DNA of 64,000 nt. It comes from Nomia melanderi (taxonomy: Eukaryota; Arthropoda; Insecta; Hymenoptera; Halictidae). The stretch lies in contig NC_134999.1 in assembly GCF_051020985.1 (NCBI RefSeq), forward strand, positions 35,373,160 to 35,437,159, given 5' to 3'. This document shows, piece after piece, positions 27,023 to 39,800 of this stretch (positions are counted from its first letter, which is position 1; every line of letters begins with the position of its first letter). The translations under genes were made by a program, and so were the position numbers. The notes under the pieces were generated by a model that did not search any database, was not told the DNA's origin, and saw only the letters and a list, made by a program, of their open reading frames with translations.

Positions 27023-30000
27023 CTACACCGCCGCGGTCTCTTCGCTTTTTCTCTCGTCCTCCCGTTTCTCTTCCTACTCTCGAAGCGAAGCGGTACGGAC
27101 GGCGAGCCGGAGATGGACCGGTCTAGATAACGCCGCCAGGCCGGTAACTGCGGTAATTGTCGGTGATTAGAGGAGTCATAATTACCGGTCCACGTATAAC
27201 GTTACCGAGTCCATTCATTCTTCGCTCGATTCCTCGCCGCGTTTTCTCCCTTTTGCCTCTCCCGTTTCTCGCTCGATCTCGTAACCGGCGAGATTCATCG
27301 GGTTTTTGTTAAAGCCGCGTCGCGGCCACGCGTAACTGTAAACTCTTTACGCCTCGTTCGGTTTTAACGACGTCTCGCGGTCGCGACGAAACGCGCCTCG
27401 AAAAACTCCGGGCTTCGCGAATTCCCACGTGCGGGAATGAGAGAACAATTAAAAGTTCCTTTAATAACACCTCGGTCGAAGTTGCCTATTACGGTGCACG
27501 CGGGACTCGGGACCACGGCATCGGCCCCCGAGGCTCGAAAACTCTTTCTGCCGGACTAAAAGTCTAGCGCAAGATTTTTATAGAACTGACGAGGGTACTC
27601 CCGAGTCATATATCTCCCTCGTGGCTCCGGCAGAGTTTCGACGTTTGAACGGCCCACGAAATTATACCTCGGACCACGGGTTTTCAACGTTAGAACGCGT
27701 GCGCGCTCGGCCCGGCCTCTGATCCAGAATTCGCCAGCATCTCCGCCCTTCTATTCCCTCTTTTCGTTTCTCTCTCCGAGAGAATGTTAGACGATTCGCA
27801 AAGCGTATCGCATTGCACAACGACGAGCCCCTGCGTCGGTGCCGGTGCGCTCCGCGACTCGTATCGCGTGTCGGCGCGCGAAGCGAAGCGACCAGGGGGG
27901 TGATGATTTTTTTTAAAAACGTCTTGCAACAAAACACCGAGTATCTGGGTCAACGTTTGCTCGCAGGGTTGGCGTGTATCGAAGTGCGTGCGTGTCGACG
28001 GAAAAAGATGCGCGTCAAGATACGTCGTGGAGCATCGTGTATCTTAATTCGCCGGTCATAATTAGCCCGGTAACAAGTCACTTTTCCCCCGGCGGTCCGG
28101 GGGATCGACTCAACACGTACCGTGGAAAACCGCAATTACCGTCATAACCGTTGGAATATCGGAGCCGGGCCGCGCGGCGGTATCGTACGTGTCAATGATA
28201 CCGGTCAATTTCCACGATAATTAGAGCCGATACGCGAAAGTGCAGGCAGTTACAACCCCCGCGGGTCTCTCGACCCAATTAGCTATCGATCGTTCCCGAT
28301 AGATACGCCCGAGCCCATTAACTCGCGCGGCTTCTATAACCGTACGAGATGCTCCTTGGATAAAGTGGCCACCAGTCGCGGCTCGACCGTTTCGGCGTCT
28401 CAATTATCGATCCCACGGACGCGCGTTATCAATCGTTGCAACGTGTCGTTGCGCGGGAACGGTTCCGCGCGGATCGCACCGTCGAACTTCGGCTGCAGAT
28501 TGCACGGCGAACGCGAAATAGCGACGGCCCGTTGAAAGCAAGCGTATAGAGACGTAATGGGGGATCGACGAAAAGTGGTCGCTTGCGATCCTAATCGTAG
28601 GAGGAGGGCTTGCGCGTCGATACCGCGTCATTTTCTCGATAATTAGATACGATAGTCAGCTGCGAGAGGAAGAACGTGCCGAGCCTGGCTAATGCAAAGA
28701 CCGCTCGCATCGCCACCGTCGACCTGCCGATCGACCGACGCACGGGAACGAGATGTAATATCGCGCGGCACGAGCAAAAAGGGAAGCCCAGAGTCGTCTA
28801 GCCGGCGAATTACACGAGACGCGAACCTGTTAGGCACCGATGCTCGAGCCGCGTCGGGTACGAGGCGATTCGTTATCGTCGATGGTCAGCCGATAAGGGT
28901 AACCCCGGTGGGAGGCAGCTGTTTCCTTCGATCACAGTTCACTCGGAATCGTTATCGACTGGTCTTTCTCAGCTGCCGTTCGCAGCACTATCGTTTCTCT
29001 TTTCAGTTCCATTCGCGCGATCCTCCTCGACGAAGGTTAACCGTCCCCGGGAAACCTTCCTCCGACGAGACCTATCGCGGAGACGACGTTTCAACGAGTC
29101 AACGCATCGCAACTAGGGCCCCGTGCGTTTAATAGCGTCGTTTAAGCGAAACCTGCCCGGAGGTGGACGTTGGTAGACAGCCACGGCGAAAGAAGAATGG
29201 CGGGGGAAGCTCGTGACGTCGCCCGGTACATGCAAGACTGTTCGGTTTACGAGCCTAAGGAGGATAGCGCGGAAGAGGAGCGAAGCGGAGGGAAGGAGGA
29301 ACGGAAAGAAGCGGAAAAAGGAACGACACGACGGTCACGGAGGAGGTAAAAAGCGAAAGGCGCGAGAAGGGGAAACATTATCCTCCCACGCAGCTTGGGA
29401 CGGACCTCGAAATTCCGCAGATAAAATCGGCGGTTCGCTCGGCCGGCCAATATATTCATAATGGCCGTCCGCGAGGGCTCTATTTCGAGCCGGTATTTTC
29501 GAATTGCTCGCCGAATAAAGAGGAAATCGAGAATAAGGGAAGCTGGGTCAACGTTAACGTCGGGAGATCCCGCCGATTCGGCCGGCCGGTACGTCTTCGG
29601 AGGAACGCAACGACGCGGATAACTGGCCGTTAACGAACGAGGAAACGATCGATAATTAGAGAGATCCACGCGAAGGGGTTTCCGCGCGGAGGACGCGTTC
29701 CGAGCGTCGCGGCGGCGAGCCGGCGATCGCGGCCGAGAGGAAAATGGGATCAGATAGCAGTCGGACCGTTTAGTATGCAGCGATGCATTCATATCAATCG
29801 TGGCATGCATATGCAACGCGCGGCGTCCACGCTTTGCCAGCGTGGCGGCCGCGCCGCGAGTGCGACGAGGAAAGGGAGAAAAGTAACTACGCATAAATTT
29901 CTTTGCCGCCTTTCGGTCACCGATAGCCTCGAGAGGCGGAATCGCGATCGCATTATTCCTAGATCACGATTTTCAACGTGTTCGCTCCTCCCCCCTCCCT

Positions 30001-33000
30001 CCCGTTCGAAGAAAAGCCCAAGAGACGCACGCTCGGCACGCTATCGCAAACCGCGACATCCTGCGTCGCTCGCGGCCGTAATTATGCTGTAAGTATTTCC
30101 GTGAAATGTTGCGTGCCGGGACAATTTTCCAACGCGTTCCTTTAGAAAACTCGTCGGCCCGACGCTGAGGAGCCTGCATAAAATATCTCGTGGAATATTT
30201 TATACCGGCGAACGACACCGACAGACTGCCCCGCTTTTCCATTCTCCTCGCAGCGTGACGAAAATTCACGAGATCTCGGGATCGGCGGTATTCAATTCGA
30301 AAAGAGTCGTGCGCTACATCATCGACCGGAGCATGAATATTCACCGGGTTATATGCATCGAACGCCGTCGACTTCACGCGTTCCCGGTCGAGATTCAATT
30401 AACGACCGATGAATTTTCTAATTAATCGCCTCGCAGAAAGTAATTGCCAGCGACAAATCATACAGTTTGCACGGTAACCAATCGACCATTAACCCTCTTA
30501 CAATGTCACCGTTCGAAGGGGCTCGAAATTGAATTCGATCCCGATCCCTCTCGTGAATTCCGATGCGTCGATATACTGTATGGCTTGAACTTACACGTTC
30601 GGCGGTCCATCAAAACCGGTCGCAGTTAAATTCACTTACCGGCTGAAACAGAAAGAAAACAACCCTGAATTCATTTCAGTTTCCATCGATCGCCGAGGCT
30701 TTAAAGCGGTAAATCCGACTCGGTCCTCGCGCGATAGAAGCACTCGCGTGCGTCGTTGCTCCGTTTTCCGTCGACACTCTGTGACATTGATTTTCGCGGA
30801 CGATGAGACTCGGAGTAGAGAAATCGATGAATCGCAACCTCTCGGACGAACGAGACCGATAGCTGTTCGAGCAGGATCGTTCTAAGGTATTCCTCGGAGC
30901 GTATCTTTGGCAAAGTGTAGCGAAAGCTCGGCACCTCGATCGGCGAGGGACAGCGCGGGATGGCAGGGCGAAATGTTTCGGTGGCTCGGCGAGGGAGGCG
31001 AAACGAAGGGAGTCGACGGGGTTGCGGAGGACGCGCGTGTACGCGTTACCTTCACGTACACGTAGGAGGGTAGGTGCGCGTAAAGTGTACACAGGCGCGG
31101 TACGATGCGGCTGGTAAGAGGAAGACGTGATCGATGCCCGTGGGATGCGAGGGCGTTCCTGGTGCGGGAGGCGCACGAGACAAATGGACGTCGCGCGTCT
31201 CCCGACCACGCCTTCCCGCGGGAGAAGAAACTCCGTTGCGTGTATACCCTTGCCTTTGCCTCGATTCACGATGCTCTTCTCGAGCTCCCGCGTCTCTCTC
31301 TCCTCTCCTCCTCTCTTCTCTTCTCCGCTCTCTTCCCTCGTTTCGTTACCATGCACCGGCGCGAGGGTAGTCCTCGCGAATAAATTTTTAAGCCGCGATC
31401 GGTGTCTCTTTCGGCGAACGTATCGTCGATCGATTCGATCCCCGACTCGAAGGGGTTACTAAAATTGAAACGAAGAGAAGCGTTCGTTCGCTCGTTTAAC
31501 GATCTAAGCGTCCGCTTACGCGCGGAACGTTGAAGTATGCATAAGCGTCGAATGATTTTCCACGATGAAGGCTTAAGTGACTTTCAGCACCCTCCTTTGA
31601 ACCGAGCGTTCCCGGGGGGGAATCGAAGTTCGCCCCTGTTTCGCGGCCGCAACCGCTCGAGAAGTCGATACAAAGAGCCCGCCGACAGGAGGTGCTATAT
31701 ACCGGCGGCGATAAAAAATGCATAGAGTTCGCGGTGACACGACAACGATTCCGTCCCCGATGACAATAGCGCGACGAGGCAAACAGGTATAAATGTCGCG
31801 AGCGTATCGCCGCGTAGACCGTGACACGTACTAGGTAGTAGCTTTCCATCGCATCGGCGGGATTTTCTAAACATAGCCGTGGGACGCGAGCGAGGCTAGT
31901 TATTCCGGAGCGATGTTTTCGCGATTTTTCTTTTGCCGAGGGAACCCGAGGTGACGAGCGGCACACGCACACGTCGCATCGCGCCTATAAATAATACGAG
32001 GCGGTGCCGCAAACCCCGGGAAAAATGGTGGCGAGGAAGGAGGCACGCGCGGGGATGCAAAAGCCACGATATTTAAATTCAACCGAGCCGCAACGAGCTA
32101 CAAACAAGACGAACGCCGATAAATATTCAACGAGCCTCCGAACGCGAACTCTCCTCTATGGCCGACGTCCCCGCGGCTACGCGCGCGTAGACTCTCTCGA
32201 ATCGAATCGGTTGCACCTGTGACGCGAGCACGCGTCGAACCCGCGCGACCCGACCCCTCTAATTTTCTCCGTTCGAAGTTCCTCTCTCTCTCTCTCTCCC
32301 TCCCGCCTCCTCCCGCCTTCGATCCGTCATCGAAATCCGCGGACTGCTCGCGAGGATCCGCATGAAATGCAAAGCGTCCCCGCGGAACGATCCTCTCCGT
32401 TTGACAGACATTTTTTCCCGCGGCCAAGATTTATTTCTCCCGCGGAATTTGAAAGTATAATATTTGCCGGTGTAAAAAAAATTGTTTCTAAAGCGACGGG
32501 AATATTGGGCGGCCGGATGGCGCTGCATAATTAACACGGACGTGGATGTCGGATCAATAGGATCAAGGTGTGCGTGCCGTCGTCATGGGGGACGGCAAGG
32601 GAGAGCCGGAATTTCAGAATCGTCGCTGATATCGATCGTCAATCCCGTGGCGGGGGGAGGCAGGACGCTCCAGCGGAGAAACACCGTTAATTACTTCCGT
32701 CCTCGCGAAAACGTGTCGCTATTAAAGCGGAGCGGGAAGCTCCCGGCGTTCTCCAAACTTTTCACAGGGCGCGACGGTAAACGCGAGAGGTCCTCGAGCC
32801 CTCGGTTCTCTCCCCTTCGGAATAACGACGAATCGTTCCGAATTAGTCCCGAGGACTCGACGAGGGACAACGACGACGTCGTCGTCGAGGAAACCGTGTA
32901 AAGTCGCCGCGTTACGTTTCCGTGTGGTTCGCCGCGGGATGAGATGATCGTCGTGTCGTTCACAATGGACAGAGGTGGGCCCGCCGCGCGAGACGCGTCA

Positions 33001-33796
33001 GAATTGCGTCCCATTGGACCGGGGACCACCCAAGGCGCGTTGGCCCCGGACGGGCCATCCTCGGGGACGGCTAACGATAGCGAAAACCTGTCTTAGCAGC
33101 GGGATCCGCGAGATAAGGTGGTGAATGCAGGTGTTTAGCGGTCGGCCAGTCATCGCGTTGTCATTACTTACGGCTGACACCGAACCAGGTGAATCCGGGG
33201 AGTGGTGCGTCTTTGGGCTCCGCGGGGGTCGGACACCCTTTTAAGCGTCGGGGATCACGGACGCGTCCGAGAACAACGACCAACCACGATGCGGGCTTGC
33301 GATTCCCTTTCAATATTCTGCCTCGGCCGTACAAATTGGATCCGGGGACACGGTGAAACGCTCCGCGCGCCCACTCCTAGAGGAGCCTACGATTCGATAG
33401 TAATCTCGATTCCAGCGTAGACGTTCGCGTGGGTCTCTGATTCTCCTCTCGTTCCGCTGTCAAGATGGCGGGACCGCTTTCCAACGGAATGGGTGGGTGT
33501 ATCGCGGAGAATCGACGTCGAGATCTTTCGCCAAAAATCCGTCGGTTCACAGTTGAACCCCTTTGAACTCGCGTGATTCTTCTTCGAGACGCCGCGGAGG
33601 TTTATCCAGCGATTCGCGGGAATCGAAGGATTCCCGGTATTCTTTCGATGCGGCGATTCACGTGATTTACCGACGAGCGGCTATTTTTTTCGTACCCCAC
33701 GAGCATCTCCGGTTCAGCGTGGGACGATAATTTTCCATAATTATTCCGCCACTAGTGGGGCATGCACGTTAGGGCCTCGCTAACGAGCTTACGTCA

Positions 33797-33820
33797 CGAA
33801 CGAACGAACGAACGAACGAA
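33797..33820. repeat. CGAA tetranucleotide repeat, six units
   Basis: Six perfect units. Same motif as 26995-27022. Confidence 0.95.
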
Positions 33821-34416
33821 TCGACACTACACTCTGTACCGTTACCACAGAAATTGCTTTTCGTGTCAGTGGGACGATTACCGCGGAAACACATCCAGAG
33901 CCGATCGTCCTGCCGATAGACGGCGGAACGCCGCGAAGAGGATGAGCGGCGTCGGAGAGACGCGCGTCGTCCGACGGGATATCAGATATCCACGGACGCC
34001 GCATATTTCTGGGATTTCACTCGGAGGCACGGAAAGATTTACGAGCGTTCGGTAATGCGAAATGAGGCTTTTTACACCGGCAACGACTGAATTTATTAAC
34101 TTCGTCACGCGTCATCGCCTCCGCGGGGATTTTTGCGAAAAGCTGCCGAGCCTCGGCGCAAATCACCGGCCATCCGGCGAGCCCAGACCGCGAAGAACTC
34201 TCTAACGCGTGTCGCTTCCACGCGATCGCCTCTACAAAGTACCACCTCTAATTGTCCGTGTCTAACGTTACGACTGTACATTAAGAAACTCGTTCCACGC
34301 TCTCGTTCTTACAACGTACAGATTATTGGAACCGACCGTGAATCTTCCGATATTCCCTGGGAACCCTTCAATCTCAACGCGCGTTTCGTCTAAAAACGAT
34401 AGAGTCGTCATAGAAA

Positions 34417-34487
34417 GTAATTGTTTATCGTTGAAAAGTAATAGTTTATCGTCGAAATGTAATAGTTTATCGTTGAAAAGTAATAGG
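34417..34487. repeat. 21-bp minisatellite, three units plus a partial
   Basis: Units at 34417-34437, 34438-34458 and 34459-34479 share GTAATAGTTTATCGTTGAAA with one to three changes, and a partial fourth begins at 34480. It lies just inside the left edge of the AT-rich island. Confidence 0.9.
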
Positions 34488-34679
34488 TACTAAATAAAGC
34501 ATCAAGCGTATCACTTTATCAGAATGTTTATTTGACATTTACATATACACGAATACATTAAACGGAAGCTTTGTTGTCGCGTAAAAGGAAAATATAAAAT
34601 TTTATGTCCGAAAATGATAGAGCCATTTTACAATCTTTATTGTTATTGTTATTAACTTTCACATTTTTTTATATTTCCT

Positions 34680-35240
34680 TGATCATCGGTTTCTTATGAA
34701 ACCTCCATGTTTCGGGATGACTTTATTAAGGCATTGACTTGATTAAGTCCTCCGGGTCTTCTGCGGTAATTTATTCCCATGAGGCGGTAATTGTACATTT
34801 TAAATCGTCAACGCTTCTAAATTGCCCACTATCTCTGTTTTCTTTCCGTGCCAATACCAAATTGGTCGAGCATGCTGGCATAATTGAAATCTGATTGTTC
34901 GCAAACCGCTTTCTCGTCGATTTTGCATTATGCACAGGTGCAGTGTCTTGCCGGAATTGTGTTTGTCTGCTATTAAATTGGATCAAAAATGCTAATAGAT
35001 TATTTTTCAGTGCACCCCGGCGATCCGTAGCCTTCATACATGCTGATGTGAAAACTAAAACCGCTTTAATATATTTACGAGACGCACTCTACACCGTTAC
35101 ACTACCACCATTTCGTTGACGTTCCAAAAATATCCATTTTATCGGTACCATCCAAATGAAATTTCTCTTCGTCACTGCGGACAATATTTCTCCATGTCGT
35201 GTGTCCGTGCCACTCGAATCGTTTCGCTTTATTGATTTTA
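34680..35240 (-). pseudogene. Broken Tc1-like transposase (catalytic-domain remnant)
   Basis: Minus-strand reading gives pieces of a Tc1-type DDE transposase. WRNIVRSDEEKFHLDGTD at about 35190-35140 holds the first catalytic Asp. FRQDTAPVH near 34956-34930 holds the second. A C-terminal RDSGQFRSVDDLK segment follows. The intact family would have a D-L-N-P-I-E-N type block with the third acidic residue between ACSTNL and LARKE. Here these are directly abutted (about 34858), so that residue is lost. Stops and frame changes separate the pieces, and the N-terminal helix-turn-helix region is absent. It is dead and sits in an AT-rich island within GC-rich DNA. Assignment to Tc1/mariner is by motif order only. 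Confidence 0.8.
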
Positions 35241-35263
35241 TTTAAAATTCACTGCATTTTCAT

Positions 35264-35343
35264 ACACTTATATTCTAGTCTCCCCGATATTGACACAAAT
35301 CTGCACACTTATATTCTAGTTCCCCCGATATTGACACAAATCT
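35264..35343. repeat. Tandem duplication, 41-bp period
   Basis: ACACTTATATTCTAGT followed by CCCCGATATTGACACAAATCT occurs at 35264-35302 and again at 35305-35343 with one mismatch. A third degraded echo, CACACTTATCGTC, appears near 35374. Confidence 0.9.
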
Positions 35344-35877
35344 TCAATCCCCGACAATGTCGCCACTTATCGCACACTTATCGTCAAATTACACATTTCC
35401 CGTAATCTTCTTCCCCAACAACTACTCGATACAGACAGTCGCCCTTCTGATTTCTTTTGCTCACGTGTATGTCACCTGAACGCTCGAATAACCTGAAATT
35501 ATAACCCAGCATATCATCTACCGTCCCTCTGGAAATTCCGTTTTCAACGATGCCTTTAGCATTTCAGAATATCCCTCGGGTTTCTAAGTTCAAGGCAACG
35601 TACAACGCGAATCGAAACAAAACGAGAGGATGATTAACCGTGCAGCTGAATCAGGCCAAACAATTATGATGTCGATAGCTCTTCGCGATTAGTCAGCAGA
35701 AGCGTACTTCTCCGAAGAAGCTGTAGTCCCGTTTATTTGCTCGGCCGTAGAAAAGTGTTTAATCGGCCGATAGTTCGTTAAGGAGAGCGGACTAGTAACT
35801 CGGACAGCCAATGGCACAGGACTCGTATAAAACGTGTCCCGTGTCACGCTCGTGCCCGCGGTCGAGCGTGTGTACGA

Positions 35878-35897
35878 GTGCGTGCGTGCGTGCGTGC
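35878..35897. repeat. GTGC tetranucleotide repeat, five units
   Basis: Five perfect units in noncoding DNA. Confidence 0.9.
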
Positions 35898-36766
35898 CCG
35901 TGAATAGCGTGTGCTCGATGCGTCACGGTTCTCTGACTGCGGGCCACCACGCCCATCGCGACCGCACTCGCTCGTCCATGACGCGGAGCAAAGACGCCGC
36001 GCCGGTGCAGGTCGCCTCGCGACGCGAACCAGTCCGAAGGGTGTGCAGACGCGCACCGCGATGCCAAAAATAAGCGCGGGGAAAAGTTGCATCGCCCGCC
36101 GGGACGTCGGCCGCGCGTTCGGACCGGCGGCGATCGCAGTCGCGATGGCTCGCGGTCGGCCGCGGCGCCGATTCCCGAGCGGATTCCGCGGTTTCGACAC
36201 TCGGAGCAACGGCAGCGATTAGAAGCGGCGGACCGTGGCCGTGGAGAGGCGAAACTCGAGAGGAACACGCGTGTCGGACCGCAACGTTTACCGCGTAAAA
36301 GGCTAATAAAAGTAATGAAAGAGATTCCCCGAAGATACTCGGCCGTTCCCAGACGCCCTCTCGATCGGGCGTACCTCGGCGAATTTCAGACGGGATTCAC
36401 GGAAACGAGCCGAGATTCGGATCTGGGACAAGCTGTTGTTCGAGCGTACTTTTCGACGCGTACGGCGTAGAGAGGTGGCGGAGAGGTGGTGGGTTCGGCG
36501 AAACGATGCGGCAGCATCTTGTAATCGTTCCGACGTTTATCGTCGCTGGATCGGGGCCGCGTTCGCGAGTCATGCGGAAAACGAGGAGTACGCTAAGATC
36601 AAATACCGGGAGCTCGTTGTCCGTACGCGTGCACGTTATACCGGGGCAGGAAACTCGGAATCAGAGATCCCGTCGGATGGCGATGGAGAATAATTGCGCG
36701 TTTGCGCTCGTTGCGGGAGGAGGATTCCATGGCCGCCTCCACGACTCCCGGTAGTAATTATCGAAT

Positions 36767-36835
36767 CCCTCCTCCACCTCCTCCTTCTCCTCCTCCTCCT
36801 CCTCCTCCACCTCCTCCTCCTCCTCCTCCTCCTCC
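36767..36835. repeat. CCT trinucleotide repeat
   Basis: About 69 bases of CCT units with CAC and TTC interruptions. It produces poly-Pro, poly-Leu and poly-Ser-like frames that are not taken as genes. Confidence 0.95.
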
Positions 36836-39800
36836 ACGATTCTTCAGCCTTCTCTTTTGCCCTACTCGGTCGGTACGCCGCTCTTTCGCCCCTTATTTCT
36901 CTTCGCCTCGTGTATTATTATTCGGTGTGTGCACCTACTGGCTAGCTAAGCACCGGTGGACTCCGCTCTGGCATCCAGCATCGGTACTCCTCGACCATCG
37001 GCCTGGATCAGAAGCCACCCTGACACGAAGATTACTGGAATTAAGCCTTTAGTTCCGAGGTAACCGCGCGACTCGCCCTCAGAACCAATCGTTTCACATT
37101 TTTTTGCCCCTCTCGGCTCGGCACGGTCCAACGAGGAACGTCAGCCGTGTGTGCCCGGACGCTGATTTCGAACTAGGCGAACCCGCGGAGCTTTCTTTTT
37201 CGGGCGAGCCTCTACTTACGCGATGCCCAAGGTAATTCGCGGGGTCGGCGGTCCGCGGGGAACGGGAACGCCGCGGAGACCACGCCAGCGGGCCGAACGC
37301 GCGACATTTTAATTATCTGATTGGCAACTTCTCGCCCGGCCGGAGTTACGGCGTCGCCCGGCACAGGTGCAACTGTCCGCAGGTTCCTCGGATTCCGGCC
37401 AATCGGCGGGGAACAAAAGTGTCCTTCCTTCCGCCGCGAGCCGATCGGCCGGCGGGTCGGAGTCTTCGACAACGTCTCAATCGGGCAGAACGATTATCGA
37501 CGATACGATCTCCTTTCCACTTTAAGCTCCATTAAAGCATCCCTCCACGATGACAGGTAACATTTTCGCGTCGCCTCGGAGCAGTCGCAGGGATTAAAAT
37601 GCAAATGAACGCTCGCGAAAGTCCCGCTCGAGCCGACTAACTCGTTCCCAGTTATCACTGGTGCATCGCTAATCGCTCCTCTAATCGCAACTACCGATCG
37701 GACCGATGCGTAGGCACCGTATCTCGATCGAGATGTAAAACGATTCGTCGCCGATCGAGCGCATCGTCGTTCTCTTTTTTTCTTCTTTTCTCTCCAACGG
37801 ATCGTTTCACCGTTTCCTGCTAATCGTTCATTTCGCCCTATACGGCGTGGAATGTCGATCCGTTCGGACCACGGAGAATCGTGCTCAGGTGTGTAACCGA
37901 CCGGGGCGGTGTCTTTTTATCTTCTGGCCGTCTTTGCCCGCTCGCAATTCCGGGTCCAGACTCCCGGCGAGAAGACGCTTTCGTGGGCCCACGCGCCAAA
38001 ACGTTTGTCTTCGGGTGGATCCTTGTACCGCCACCGCAAGCTCTGGTAATTACCTCGACTGAGATACCGATCTGCCGCTCCGAGAAACCTCGAAAACTTC
38101 GGAAAAGGAGGGCCACCGAGACCACCGGGAATCGGCTGTTCCGAGAGCTCGCTCTATCCCCGATGTTTCTCGGTGGAATATAAAGTTGTCAGCCCCCGAT
38201 CTTGTTTAGCCGGAAACAAAATCTTTAGGTGCAGCACACCGCCGTCACCGGACTGTCTCAATGTTTTACCGATACGTCGCAGGCCGAACGACTACAATTT
38301 CTGAAATATCCCGGCGAAGTTTGTCCGGCTGCGTGCTACGTTTACGCTCCCCCGACCCGCTCTATACCTTCCTCGCCACTTTCCGCAATTGCCGGTGGCA
38401 AGGAACGTAGCCACGCGGTTTGTCATTTTTCCTCGAGGACAAAGCCGCGCAACGTATCATCTGCGAACCGCACGATTGCCGATCGCGGCCGGAAGTGACA
38501 CGTGACGTGTACGAGGAGACTTTTTTCATCCTCTCGCGCCGGCAGCTCGGTCCCTTCCAGGTTGACAGAAGGTAATACGTGGGCGTGTAAACCGTCGGCG
38601 TCACGTTCGCGAAACTTTTCTCGGCCGTCGAACGAAAAGTAGAAAAGTTTCCGCCTCGTGTCGATCCTATCACCATTAATTTTCCTCCATCCTCGATACA
38701 CGGCCGGCCGGAGTCTCATGCTTTATTCAGCCGGCCATTTGACTAACGCTCGCCGTCGTCCACTTATGAAGGTACACGTCTATTTCAGCGAAACTGTTGC
38801 CGGTTGCTCTCCAGAGCGTTCCTCGCGAGCGGAAACCGGGCCGAGAGTGACGAGGAGTTCGACGAGTAGCTGTAGGATGATCGCTCTCGAACGAATAGAT
38901 CGGAGGCCGACGCTCGAACGAGAAATCCCATTCGGGAACGATCAATTAACGTTTCCCCGTTTCGGGAAACCACCAGCCGACAAACCGTGACTTTGTTTCG
39001 GTCCGCGGGAGAGGCTCGGCGTTTAACGTCCCCGGGGGATGCATTAGGGTGCCACGAGTCTGCGGGGTTCGCCGGCTCCTCGACCCTTAATCGTGGCCGG
39101 AGGAGTCGATATCGTCGCGAAAATCGAGCTCCATTGGCGCAAATAGAGTGCCTATAAATAACGAGGCCACCCCGAGTGTTGTGATTACATTACCTACGCC
39201 AGGGAATCAAACGGACGAACAGAATGGCGGCGGGGGGAGGAGAGAGGCGGCGGCGACACCGCCGCAAGGGATATTCCACGCGGTGCCCGGGGGTTGTCGC
39301 GGGAAGGGAAAACCCGGGGGAGTCTGCGGCAGATTAAATCTCCGCTGGTTAGCGTTTGATTAAACTTGGGAGTGAGACCGATGTTAATGCTCGGCCCGCG
39401 CCCGATTGCTCGCCACCGGAATTGACAGCGCGCTGCCGACGCGACTCGTAAAACAATTCCGTCACCGGTTCCTCTCTCCTTCTCGCCGGGAATCCATTTT
39501 GTCGACGACTCCCGGTGCCTGCCGCGGCGGGCAGACAGCGACGCGGCCGAGAACGAGAGTTCCCCGGTGTCGTTCGTCGGATAATTCTGTACAGAGACAT
39601 AAGCTCGCGAGGCAGAGGATCGTACGTCTCGGCGAGGGACGTCTCTACCTACCTTTTCATTGTACGGGGACGCGACCGCTCGCAGGCGTGCGCCGGCTCA
39701 TTCATAACGCCTTCGACAGATTTGTTTAATTACTTAATTGCCTGCTTCGGGCCAGCCGATACGTTCGCCCTGGCAGATGTCGAAACCCTCCGGGCGAAGG

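Larger units (their letters stand above)
15000..34390. other. Gene-poor, CpG-rich intergenic DNA
   Basis: No supported gene over about 19 kb. Open frames up to 226 codons (30676-31356, minus) are Arg/Ser-rich. Simple repeats include AAC (15732-15749), CT tracts (16950-16988), GCTCT (17176-17195), ACGT (20022-20037), CTC (22451-22474), a 10-bp TAATCACCGT repeat (26906-26931) and CGAA (26995-27022, 33797-33820). Short blocks with fewer CpG lie at about 17530-17720 and 24370-24545. Confidence 0.55.
34394..35640. mobile_element. AT-rich island: decayed Tc1-like insertion
   Basis: Base composition changes abruptly from CpG-rich flanks to AT-rich DNA at about 34394 and back near 35600-35640. The island holds the broken transposase, a 21-bp minisatellite at its left edge and a 41-bp tandem duplication at right. 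I could not find matching terminal inverted repeats, so the exact ends are approximate and more than one insertion may be present. Confidence 0.6.

Noticed and set aside
30676..31356. 226-codon minus-strand frame
   Set aside because: Arg/Ser-rich with a low-complexity Glu/Arg start and no recognisable domain; overlaps other equally long frames.
37213..37472. Minus-strand frame ending near a GTAAGTAG donor
   Set aside because: Arg/Pro-rich and probably chance.
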